Below are positions 5,336-12,471 of a stretch of DNA of 12,471 nt, one piece after another. Each line of letters starts with the position of its first letter. Position 1 is the stretch's first letter. The stretch lies in assembly GCA_011322515.1 (NCBI GenBank), contig DRMS01000474.1, positions 1 to 12,471 of the forward strand, in the 5' to 3' direction. Under the pieces are notes generated by a model, which saw only the letters and a list, made by a program, of their open reading frames with translations, had not been told where the DNA came from and ran no database searches. Source of the stretch: Leucothrix mucor. GTDB lineage: Bacteria; Pseudomonadota; Gammaproteobacteria; Thiotrichales; Thiotrichaceae. A program made the position numbers and the translations under genes.

Positions 5336-8300
5336 CTAAAATGAGTCAATCGCTTCAAGTCCTGTTGGTTGCCGTTTTACGGGCTTTTGAGCTGGCTTTT
5401 GAATGACCCGTTGTTGTGCTTTTTGCTGTACCTTGCGCTTTGCGGGCTGATATTGATATGCCTGCTTGCTATGCATCTGTCCCTTTGGTCTATCTTGAGG
5501 ATGTGTTCGATACCATTCTTGTAGGCGTTTAGCTTTAAGTTGTGCAGGTGTCATTTTGCCCGCCGCCTGAGCGTGTCTGGCAACAATATTTTTACGTATT
5601 CCTCTGTACTGTTGAGGATGTTTTCTCTTCCATTCTGCCAAGCGCATTGCCTTGATCTGTGCGGGTGTCATTTTTTGCACCGTCAGATCTTCTAATCGAG
5701 CGGGTAGTGGACTTGCCTTTTTCTTCAATAAGCCTCGCGATGTTACTCGACTACGTTGCTGGGCGCGACGAAGCTTATTATATTTCTCATGGGTATATCC
5801 CTTTGCGGTTAATACATCACGCAAAATAACGGGGTGAATAAAGATCATTAGGTTTTGCTTGACTTTAGTCGTACGGGTGTTTTGGAAGGCTTTGCCTATA
5901 ATGGGCAGATCTCCCAGTAAAGGTACTTTTTGCTTGGTCGTAATATAATCATCCTGCATCAATCCTCCAAGTACCAATATTTGATTGTCTTCAACGATGA
6001 CTCTGGTTTTGATAGAGCGCTTATTGGTGATCAAGTCTTTAGCGCTTTCATTGCTAGCGGCAAGACTCGATATTTCTTGATCTATATCTAAGATAATACT
6101 ATTACCTTCATTCACCTGCGGTTTGATTTTTAATGTCAAGCCAACGTCTTTTCTTTCGATCGTTTGGAATGGGTTTGAAGGGTTTGAGCTTGAGCCTGTA
6201 CTGCTAAAACTTCCTGTTACAAACGGAACATTTTTACCAATAACAAACTCTGCTTCCTCATTATCCATTGCGACAACATTGGGTGTAGAAAGAATATTCG
6301 TTGCCGCATCACCTTGTAGCGCATTCATTAACGCTGCGAATTGGAATTTACCTTTAGTATTAGCAATCGCTGTCAAAATACCAACATTTGATGGTAGTGA
6401 TTTACCTTTACTTGACGCAATACTCAACAAAGAAGCGCTACTTCCAGGGTATCCTGTCACTGCGGCAGGAGCTGTACCACTGCTAGAGCCAACCGCAAGT
6501 TGAACACCAATTTCTTTGGATAAATTCTCTGATACCTCGGCAATAATGACCTCGACCATGACCTGCGCACGGCGTATATCCAAACGGCGAATAACTTTAG
6601 CAAGATTGGCATGTATCACTTTATTCGCCGTAATAATCAATGAATTAGTTGACTCATCTGCCTGAATATCAACTTCAGCCTTCGTTGTACCTGCCGCACC
6701 TTTAGCACCTGCCTTAGTCGCTTTTTGTGTTTTGGCAAACCCTGATAATACCTTAGCTAAATCAACCGCTTTGGCATAACGCAAGTAAACCACACGTGTT
6801 TTCTCTTCGGGTGGTTTGGGTATATCCAGATTTCTGATAATTCGCTTAATTTGCTGGCGCATAGATGGATTTCCGCCAAGCAACAAACTATTAGTACGGT
6901 TATCAACAGAGATAATAGGTTTACGGGTCACAGTACCTTTCCCAGATGAAGTAGTGCTTTGAATATCTTTAATGGTCTGCGCTAAATCTTTAGCAACCGC
7001 GTAGCGAAGTGGAACGACTTCCAGTGCCGTACGTGGAATATCAAAACGCTTAATAATACGCTTGATTTGTTGGCGAGTTGCGGAGTTGCCGCCAATTAAT
7101 AAGCTATTGGTTCCTTCATCCACAGAAAGAATGGGAGGCGGCGCTTTTGCACCTGCGGCAGACGCTGTTGTTTTGCGAATCTCTAAAATTGTCTTAGCAA
7201 GAGAAGCGGCAACGGCATAGCGAAGTTTTACAACTTCCAAGGCTTTACGTGGCACATCAAAACGCTTGATAATACGTTTGATCTGTGTTCGGGTTGCTGA
7301 GCTTCCGCCTAATAAAATACTATTGGTGCCTTTATTGACAGAAAGAATAGGGGGCTTTGTTGTTTTTGCACCTTCCGCAGAAGCCGTTGTTTTGCGAATT
7401 TCAAGAATCGTTTTCGCCAACTCTTCCGCCACCGCATATCTAAGATTGATCACTTCTAGGGCTCGCCTTGGCGTATCAAATAGAACAATAATACGTTTAA
7501 TTTGCTGACGCATTGCAGTATCGCCACCTAGCAATAGGCTATTAGAGCGTTTATCAACAGAAATAATTGGCTTTCGAGTGACGACCCCTCCTTTGCTTGC
7601 TTTTGCTTTGGTTTTTTGAATATTACGAATGGTCTGCGCTAAGTCTTCTGCCTCTGCATATTTTAATTCAACCACTTCAAGCGCTCTGCTTGGTGTATCT
7701 AACCGTTTAATAATTTTACGCATTTCAGCGCGAATAGATTTATCACCCCCCAATAGCAAGCTATTAGTGCGCTCATCGGCGGATATTTTTGCTTTCCCTG
7801 GAACTCTGATATTCCCCTTGGAATTATTTAACTTCTGAATCGTTAACGCTAACTCTTTTGCAGAAGCGTACTTTAAAGGAACTACTTCCATTTGCTCGTC
7901 ATCAGCGCGATCCATATTTTTAATGACTTTAACCAAGCGCTGAATATTAGCCACAGTATCAGAAATAACAATGGTATTACTTGGGGCATAAGCTTGTAGT
8001 TGCCCTGTGCTAGGCACTAGAGGACGCAAAATAGGCACCAGCATTGATGCAGGCACATGCTCAACCCGAATCACCCGTGTAACGAGCGCATCGGGCTGTT
8101 TATCCTCCATTTTAGCTTCCTTTTCATCAATCATAGGAACAGGCAGCTGCTTGGCTTTATTGGATGGCACAATTTTGATTACTTTTCCTACTTTTATAGC
8201 TGAAAAATTATGCACCTGAAGTACTGATAAAAACACTTCATACAGCTCATTTTCATCAATATCACGACCTGTAATGATGGTTACTTTGCCATTGATTCTA

Positions 8301-8491
8301 GGATCGACAATAAAGGTTTTTTTAGTAATACGGGATACCATATCAATCAGCGTTTTTATGTCCGCATCTTTAAGATTAATTTGTGCACCACCTTCTGCAT
8401 AGCTAGGCGCAACACACATTGCAAAGGATAAGAGACTTGCAATGAGAAGGTGTTGAGCCTTAACTAAACCGTGTTTTTTATTAAAGATCAT
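5336..8491 (-). CDS. gspD: unusually long type II secretion secretin GspD
   Basis: The product is 1051 aa, against 650-750 for typical GspD. It forms the multimeric outer-membrane channel through which folded exoproteins leave. Residues 1-32 are a Sec signal ending Ser-Tyr-Ala. N0 is about 36-112 (INLKDADIKTLIDMVSRITK) and N1 about 134-198. Five tandem N2-type modules follow (199-269, 270-343, 344-416, 417-488, 489-564), each with a LRYA-type strand, a helix, a low-complexity loop, TNSLLLGG and QIKRII. An N3-type module is at about 565-643. The secretin domain is 644-890, with VEVIIAEVSE, STPNVVAMDNEEAEF and the signature VPLLGDLPIIGKAF (856-869). Residues 891-1051 are a basic Lys/Gln-rich tail in which KMTPAQ[IL]KA..RL.EW recurs at 940 and 979. 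No Shine-Dalgarno sequence precedes the start. Context with gspE and gspF excludes PilQ. A longer periplasmic vestibule is inferred. Confidence 0.93.
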   Translation of the reverse strand: MIFNKKHGLVKAQHLLIASLLSFAMCVAPSYAEGGAQINLKDADIKTLIDMVSRITKKTFIVDPRINGKVTIITGRDIDENELYEVFLSVLQVHNFSAIKVGKVIKIVPSNKAKQLPVPMIDEKEAKMEDKQPDALVTRVIRVEHVPASMLVPILRPLVPSTGQLQAYAPSNTIVISDTVANIQRLVKVIKNMDRADDEQMEVVPLKYASAKELALTIQKLNNSKGNIRVPGKAKISADERTNSLLLGGDKSIRAEMRKIIKRLDTPSRALEVVELKYAEAEDLAQTIRNIQKTKAKASKGGVVTRKPIISVDKRSNSLLLGGDTAMRQQIKRIIVLFDTPRRALEVINLRYAVAEELAKTILEIRKTTASAEGAKTTKPPILSVNKGTNSILLGGSSATRTQIKRIIKRFDVPRKALEVVKLRYAVAASLAKTILEIRKTTASAAGAKAPPPILSVDEGTNSLLIGGNSATRQQIKRIIKRFDIPRTALEVVPLRYAVAKDLAQTIKDIQSTTSSGKGTVTRKPIISVDNRTNSLLLGGNPSMRQQIKRIIRNLDIPKPPEEKTRVVYLRYAKAVDLAKVLSGFAKTQKATKAGAKGAAGTTKAEVDIQADESTNSLIITANKVIHANLAKVIRRLDIRRAQVMVEVIIAEVSENLSKEIGVQLAVGSSSGTAPAAVTGYPGSSASLLSIASSKGKSLPSNVGILTAIANTKGKFQFAALMNALQGDAATNILSTPNVVAMDNEEAEFVIGKNVPFVTGSFSSTGSSSNPSNPFQTIERKDVGLTLKIKPQVNEGNSIILDIDQEISSLAASNESAKDLITNKRSIKTRVIVEDNQILVLGGLMQDDYITTKQKVPLLGDLPIIGKAFQNTRTTKVKQNLMIFIHPVILRDVLTAKGYTHEKYNKLRRAQQRSRVTSRGLLKKKASPLPARLEDLTVQKMTPAQIKAMRLAEWKRKHPQQYRGIRKNIVARHAQAAGKMTPAQLKAKRLQEWYRTHPQDRPKGQMHSKQAYQYQPAKRKVQQKAQQRVIQKPAQKPVKRQPTGLEAIDSF
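6563..7897 (-). repeat. tandem array of N2/N3-type secretin modules within gspD
   Basis: This coding array has six units of about 72-79 residues (216-237 bp), covering residues 199-643. Units 2 and 5 resemble each other most (both have DLAQTI, VTRKPIISVD and MRQQIKRII). Units 3 and 4 resemble each other most (both have LAKTILEIRKTTAS and KRIIKRFD). Unit 6 is the most diverged and leads straight into the secretin domain. Loops of variable length, rich in Lys, Ala, Gly, Ser and Thr, separate the two halves of each unit. The similarity is visible in both protein and DNA, suggesting fairly recent internal duplication. Confidence 0.88.
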
Positions 8492-8550
8492 TTTATGGTT
8501 TTTGTATGTTTCAAAGAGAAAATAAATCGCTTTACCATTAAGCCTCAGAG

Positions 8551-8579
8551 ATTAAAATTTTGTGGCAAAAAAAAGACAA
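8551..8579 (-). promoter_or_regulatory. sigma-70-like promoter for gspDEF
   Basis: On the minus strand, TTGTCT (8574-8579, 4 of 6 to consensus) is followed after exactly 17 bases by TTTAAT (8551-8556, 5 of 6). The spacer contains a run of eight T. Transcription would start near 8544, leaving a leader of about 53 nt before the gspD ATG. It is the best promoter match in the divergent region. Confidence 0.6.
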
Positions 8580-8638
8580 GCAACAAGAATTGATGCAATT
8601 ATGCATTGATTCGTTTTATCAGGCTAGCAGAAAGCCCG

Positions 8639-8654
8639 ATAGAGCTAGCTCTAT
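8639..8654. promoter_or_regulatory. perfect 16-bp palindrome, candidate operator
   Basis: ATAGAGCTAGCTCTAT is its own reverse complement. It lies about 60 bp upstream of the gspD -35 box, a usual place for an activator, and about 110 bp before the candidate alaS promoter. A dimeric regulator site is the natural reading, but no known consensus was recognised and no other copy was seen in the window. Confidence 0.45.
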
Positions 8655-8728
8655 TACAATAAATTAATTCAGACCTACACCAATAAGTATAAGAATAAAC
8701 AGTGAAAAATAATAATACTTACCGCAGG

Positions 8729-8737
8729 TTATCCACA
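8729..8737 (+). promoter_or_regulatory. perfect DnaA-box sequence upstream of alaS
   Basis: TTATCCACA matches the strict 9-bp DnaA box and lies in non-coding DNA 77 bp before the alaS start. Only one intergenic box is seen, so this is not an origin. It could let DnaA-ATP influence alaS, or be chance. Confidence 0.4.
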
Positions 8738-8763
8738 GTTTTTACGCTTTTCCCCATTCAAGG

Positions 8764-8792
8764 TTGAATCTTACCTGACTTGCATAGACAAT
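8764..8792 (+). promoter_or_regulatory. candidate promoter for alaS
   Basis: TTGAAT (8764-8769) and GACAAT (8787-8792) are 17 bases apart, each 4 of 6 to consensus. The leader would be only about 15 nt. No better pair was found between the DnaA box and the gene, but the match is modest. Confidence 0.35.
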
Positions 8793-8813
8793 AGCGCCTT
8801 TCAATTTTGCACG

Positions 8814-11441
8814 ATGGACAAAACCATGATCACAACCGCCGAAGTTAGACAACAATTTCTGGATTTTTTCGCCAGTAAACAGCATGAAATTGTTGCATCC
8901 AGTTCATTAATTCCTGGCAATGATAAAACCCTACTGTTTACCAATGCGGGCATGGTGCAATTTAAAGATGTGTTTTTAGGCGATGAAAAACGTGACAGTA
9001 ACCGTGCTACTAGCTCACAACGATGTGTGCGCGCAGGTGGGAAGCATAATGATTTGGAAAATGTCGGCTACACAGCGCGTCATCACACCTTTTTTGAGAT
9101 GCTCGGCAATTTCAGCTTTGGTGATTATTTCAAACAAGATGCGATTCAATACGCATGGGAATTTCTTACTGAAGTGGTTAAATTGCCACCTGAAAAACTC
9201 TGGGTAACCGTCTTTGAAGAAGACGATGAAGCGGCTGATATTTGGCTAAATGTCATTGGTATAGCTCCTGATCGTTTAAGTCGCATTGGTGCTAAAGATA
9301 ACTTCTGGCAAATGGGGGATACAGGTCCTTGTGGCCCGTGTACCGAAATTTTTTATGATCATGGTGAGCATATTTGGGGTGGACCTCCAGGAACACCTGA
9401 TGAAGATGGCGACCGTTATATTGAGATCTGGAATCTGGTCTTTATGCAATATAACCGCTCACAAGACGGCAGTATGAGACCCTTGCCTAAACCATCGGTT
9501 GATACGGGAATGGGGCTAGAGCGTCTTGCCGCTATTTTACAAAATGGGCATAGCAATTATGATATTGATTTATTCCAAAACTTGCTCAAAGCGATTGCTA
9601 AACTAGCTGATATTGATCCTAAATCTGAACAGTTTAATAATGCTTCGCTAAAAGTGATTGCAGATCATATCCGCTCTTGTTCCTTTTTAATTGTTGATGG
9701 TGTTGTGCCTTCCAATGAAGGACGTGGTTATGTATTACGTCGCATTATCCGCCGCGCAGCGCGTCATGGGCATAAGTTAGGCTTGGATGATGCCTTTTTC
9801 TACAAGTTAGTACAGCCCTTAGTCAATGAAATGGGTGAGGCGTATCCAGAGCTAGTATCAGCACAGCAGCAAGTTGAAAAAGAACTCCTAAAAGAAGAAC
9901 AGCGTTTTGCCAAAACCTTAGACAAAGGCATGAAAATTCTAGAAACAGGTATTGCTGATTTAAAAGGCGACACAATTGCTGGCAGTGTTGTGTTTGAGCT
10001 TTATGATACTTATGGATTCCCCGTTGATTTAACCGCTGATATTGCTCGTGAACGCAAACTCAAAATAGATCAAGAAGGATTTGAAGCCGCAATGGAAGCG
10101 CAACGCCAACGCGCTCGTGCCGCAGGTAAATTTGATTCGGACTATAATGCAAAACTCGATGTTAACGGTGAAACCACATTTAAGGGCTATGAAACAACTT
10201 CTGATACAAATAATCTAATTGAAAAAATCTTTATTGAAGGTCAATCCGTTGCTGCGCTTAAAGCAGGTGATCAAGCGCAATTAGTACTTAACTCTACGCC
10301 ATTCTACGCTGAATCAGGTGGACAAATTGGTGATACAGGAAAAATTATTGCAGGTGACCATGTTTTTGAGGTACAAGACACCCAAAAGCAAGGCGATGTA
10401 TTTCTTCATAATGGCGTGATGCAATCAGGAAGTTTACAGGTGAATGATCGCGTAACCACTAAAGTGAATGGTAAGCGTCGCCAAGCGATTGTATTAAATC
10501 ACTCCGCTACCCACTTAATGCAGACCGCATTGCAAAAGGTGCTAGGGCCGCATGTACAGCAAAAAGGCTCTTTGGTAACGGAAAAACTATTACGCTTTGA
10601 CCTATCACATTCTGAGCAAATCACGAAAGATGAAATTGCACAGGTAGAAGCGCTAGTAAATCAACAAATTCGCTTTAATACCGCAGCTCAGTCTGATATT
10701 ACTTCAATGGATGAAGCGGTAGAACGTGGCGCAATGGCATTGTTTGGCGAAAAATATGGAAATATAGTGCGTGTCGTTACCATTGGTTATTCCACTGAAT
10801 TATGCGGTGGCGTGCATGTACAGCGCTCGGGTGATATTGGTTTATTTAAAATTATTAGCGAAGGGGGGGTGGCCGCAGGGGTAAGGCGTATCGAAGCTGT
10901 CACAGGGGCGACCGCATTAGACTGGGTTGCAGTACAAGGCAAACAATTGCAACAAATTGCGCATAGTGTTAAATCATCACTCAAAGAAGTCAGTAGTAAA
11001 GTTGATTTAATGCTGGAAAAAAATCGTGACCTTGAAAAAGAGTTAATCCAGCTAAAATCCAAACTGGCAACACAAGTAGGTGCTGATCTCGCCTCTCAAG
11101 CCGTCGATATTAATGGCATTAAAGTACTTGCCGCTAATTTAGAGGGGATTGACCCTAAATCCCTACGCGATACCGCAGATAAACTAAAAAATAAGCTAGG
11201 TCAAGCGGCGGTTATCTTATCCACTGTCAATAATGGCAAAATCAGCTTGGTTGCAGGTGTCAGTAAAGCAGAAACAGGCAAAATAAAAGCAGGTGATTTG
11301 CTCAATCATGTTGCTAAGCAAGTCGGTGGCAAAGGGGGAGGGCGACCTGATATGGCGCAAGGTGGCGGTAGTAACCCTGATGCCTTGGATAGTGCGCTGG
11401 ATTCTGTGATTGACTGGGTGAAAAAAACACTCAAAATTTAG
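8814..11441 (+). CDS. alaS: alanyl-tRNA synthetase
   Basis: The product is 875 aa, against 876 in E. coli. It charges tRNA-Ala with alanine and clears mischarged Ser or Gly. The class II catalytic domain starts with FLDFFASKQHEIVASSSLIP and includes RCVRAGGKHNDLENVG (70-85), FFEMLGNFSFGDYF (93-106) and DTGMGLERL (230-238). The editing domain has all its zinc ligands: His563 and His567 in HSATH, then Cys664 and His668 in CGGVH. A Leu/Lys/Glu-rich helix follows, then the C-Ala domain with the Gly-rich GGKGGGRPDMAQGGG (838-852). The start is uncertain: ATG at 8814 or the in-frame ATG at 8826 (Met5) both fit, neither has a strong Shine-Dalgarno sequence, and Met5 is nearer the E. coli N-terminal length. 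lysC follows after 74 bp, the usual gammaproteobacterial order. Confidence 0.97.
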   Translation: MDKTMITTAEVRQQFLDFFASKQHEIVASSSLIPGNDKTLLFTNAGMVQFKDVFLGDEKRDSNRATSSQRCVRAGGKHNDLENVGYTARHHTFFEMLGNFSFGDYFKQDAIQYAWEFLTEVVKLPPEKLWVTVFEEDDEAADIWLNVIGIAPDRLSRIGAKDNFWQMGDTGPCGPCTEIFYDHGEHIWGGPPGTPDEDGDRYIEIWNLVFMQYNRSQDGSMRPLPKPSVDTGMGLERLAAILQNGHSNYDIDLFQNLLKAIAKLADIDPKSEQFNNASLKVIADHIRSCSFLIVDGVVPSNEGRGYVLRRIIRRAARHGHKLGLDDAFFYKLVQPLVNEMGEAYPELVSAQQQVEKELLKEEQRFAKTLDKGMKILETGIADLKGDTIAGSVVFELYDTYGFPVDLTADIARERKLKIDQEGFEAAMEAQRQRARAAGKFDSDYNAKLDVNGETTFKGYETTSDTNNLIEKIFIEGQSVAALKAGDQAQLVLNSTPFYAESGGQIGDTGKIIAGDHVFEVQDTQKQGDVFLHNGVMQSGSLQVNDRVTTKVNGKRRQAIVLNHSATHLMQTALQKVLGPHVQQKGSLVTEKLLRFDLSHSEQITKDEIAQVEALVNQQIRFNTAAQSDITSMDEAVERGAMALFGEKYGNIVRVVTIGYSTELCGGVHVQRSGDIGLFKIISEGGVAAGVRRIEAVTGATALDWVAVQGKQLQQIAHSVKSSLKEVSSKVDLMLEKNRDLEKELIQLKSKLATQVGADLASQAVDINGIKVLAANLEGIDPKSLRDTADKLKNKLGQAAVILSTVNNGKISLVAGVSKAETGKIKAGDLLNHVAKQVGGKGGGRPDMAQGGGSNPDALDSALDSVIDWVKKTLKI
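11410..11437 (+). promoter_or_regulatory. weak candidate promoter for lysC inside the alaS end
   Basis: TTGACT (11410-11415, 5 of 6) and CAAAAT (11432-11437, 4 of 6) are 16 bases apart. The stretch codes for the conserved end of AlaRS, so the match may be accidental. If real it would give lysC a separate start with a leader of about 70 nt. Confidence 0.25.
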
Positions 11442-11449
11442 GAACGTAA

Positions 11450-11482
11450 ACCACAGAATTTAAAAGAATAGAACCCTGTGGT
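11450..11482 (+). other. inverted repeat between alaS and lysC
   Basis: ACCACAG (11450-11456) pairs with CTGTGGT (11476-11482) across a 19-nt loop. No T-run follows (the next bases are A-rich), so it is not a classical terminator and read-through from alaS to lysC is expected. The 74-bp gap is too short for a lysine riboswitch, and none was seen. Confidence 0.4.
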
Positions 11483-11515
11483 GGCAAAAAAACATAAGGT
11501 ACGGAGAAAGCAAGG

Positions 11516-12471
11516 ATGAGCTTAATCGTTCAAAAATACGGCGGCACTTCTGTTGGTAGCCCCGAACGGATACACGAGGTTGCTAAGCGAGTAAAGCGCT
11601 GGCGTGATAAAGGTAATAATGTTGTTGTGGTCGTTTCAGCCATGTCAGGCGAAACCAATCGTCTCATTGAGCTAATCAATGCAACCAACCCCACGGGTAC
11701 AGCGCGTGAGAAAGACGTTATTTTATCCACAGGTGAGCAAGTAACCATCGGTTTACTCAGCCTAGCGCTAGAAAACATTGACTGCTCTGCCCGCTCTTAC
11801 ACAGGCTCGCAAGCCAATATTCGTACTGATAATGCATTTAGCAAAGCGCGTATCAGCGGTATTGATGAATGCAAAATGCGTGATGACCTCGATAAAGGCT
11901 ATGTCCTTGTTGTTGCAGGTTTCCAGGGTGTTGATGATGAAGGTAATATCACCACTTTAGGGCGGGGCGGATCAGACACCACGGCGGTTGCCTTAGCGGT
12001 GGCACTAAAAGCAGATGAATGCCAAATCTATACTGATGTGGATGGCGTTTACACCACCGATCCCCGTGTGGTCTCTAATGCTAGTCATATCCCCAAAATG
12101 GGCTTGGAAGAAATGCTCGAAATGGCAAGCCAAGGCTCTAAGGTATTGCAAATTCGTGCCGTAGAATTTGCCTATAAATACAATATGCCGATCCGTGTAT
12201 TGTCTAGTTTTGATGAAGGAGATGATGGTAAAAGTACCCTCGTCACCCGTGAGGAAGATATAATGGAAGAAGTATTAGTTCGTGGCGTAGCCTTTAACCG
12301 TGATGAAGCACAGCTAACTGTAGAAGGCGTACCAGACCAACCAGGGGTAGCTTCTAAAATACTCAGTGCTATTTCAGATGCTAATATCGAAGTGGATATG
12401 ATCGTACAAAATGTAAGTAACGAAGGGTTAACTGACTTCACCTTCACTGTACATCGCAATGACTATGAGCA
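11516..12471 (+). CDS. lysC: aspartate kinase, C-terminus cut by the window end
   Basis: 318 codons are visible, and the reading frame is still open at the last base. It phosphorylates aspartate, the first step toward lysine, threonine and methionine (and diaminopimelate). The start MSLIVQKYGGTSVG carries the kinase signature KYGGTSVG (7-14) and has GGAGA (11503-11507) at 8-base spacing. Other kinase motifs are VVVVVSAMSGETNRL (36-50), LSTGEQV (70-76), AGFQG (134-138), TTLGRGGSDTTAVALA (146-161) and YTDVDGVYTTDPR (172-184). An ACT domain opens at about 266 (QLTVEGVPDQPGVASKIL), followed by the VDMIVQNVS segment, so allosteric control by lysine and/or threonine is expected. Usual length is 405-415 aa, so roughly 90 residues are missing. 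There is no fused homoserine dehydrogenase in the visible part. csrA commonly follows in relatives. Confidence 0.96.
   Translation, partial: MSLIVQKYGGTSVGSPERIHEVAKRVKRWRDKGNNVVVVVSAMSGETNRLIELINATNPTGTAREKDVILSTGEQVTIGLLSLALENIDCSARSYTGSQANIRTDNAFSKARISGIDECKMRDDLDKGYVLVVAGFQGVDDEGNITTLGRGGSDTTAVALAVALKADECQIYTDVDGVYTTDPRVVSNASHIPKMGLEEMLEMASQGSKVLQIRAVEFAYKYNMPIRVLSSFDEGDDGKSTLVTREEDIMEEVLVRGVAFNRDEAQLTVEGVPDQPGVASKILSAISDANIEVDMIVQNVSNEGLTDFTFTVHRNDYE

Noticed and set aside
6123..6503. 126-codon plus-strand ORF and other plus-strand ORFs across gspD, gspE and gspF
   Set aside because: They are antisense shadows of strongly conserved secretion genes, with no domain of their own and no ribosome sites.
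11442..11515. Lysine riboswitch upstream of lysC
   Set aside because: The 74-bp gap is too short for that aptamer, and no multi-stem fold or terminator was visible.
11544..11556. GTTGGTAGCCC resembling the MITE terminal repeat
   Set aside because: It encodes the conserved VGS of the aspartokinase TSVGS segment. The match stops after about 10 bases and there is no partner end.
11723..11731. A second perfect DnaA box, TTATCCACA
   Set aside because: It lies within lysC codons for the conserved LSTGEQV motif and is explained by coding. There is no cluster of boxes, so no origin is proposed.

Overview
The window looks like a moderately AT-rich gammaproteobacterial chromosome segment. The evidence is the alaS-lysC pair, which in many Gammaproteobacteria sits between recA/recX and csrA, together with a Gram-negative type II secretion gene set and a lipoprotein with a Phe-Thr-Ala-Cys lipobox. 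The genus cannot be fixed from the sequence; a sulfur-oxidiser or Thiotrichales-like lineage is only a guess.

Layout. Positions 1-2282 are accessory in character: an ankyrin-repeat lipoprotein (166-738), then a small basic protein of unknown function (1176-1796). That protein is bracketed by two copies, in opposite orientation, of a short non-autonomous transposable element (MITE). Each copy has terminal inverted repeats of about 23 bp and its own perfect target-site duplication (8 bp for one, 9 bp for the other). A degenerate solo terminal repeat lies just beyond the second copy. Positions 2283-8491 are a minus-strand type II secretion block, transcribed gspD, gspE, gspF: outer-membrane secretin, cytoplasmic ATPase and inner-membrane platform protein. 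No gspC and no pseudopilin genes (gspG-K) are present here, so they must lie elsewhere if the system is complete. Positions 8492-8813 are a divergent control region with a good minus-strand promoter for gspD, a perfect 16-bp palindrome and a perfect DnaA-box sequence. Positions 8814-12471 hold plus-strand housekeeping genes: alaS (complete) and lysC (aspartokinase, cut by the window end).

The most unusual object is GspD. At 1051 residues it is well above the usual 650-750, because the periplasmic part carries five tandem, closely similar N2-type modules between N1 and N3, and because about 160 basic residues follow the secretin domain, including a duplicated MTPAQ-type motif. The inference is a secretin with a lengthened periplasmic vestibule. 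The similarity pattern among the modules (outer pair alike, inner pair alike) points to growth by internal duplication.

Nothing here amounts to a clear new defence or regulatory system. The candidates for novelty are the elongated GspD, the MITE family, and the unrecognised basic protein between its copies.
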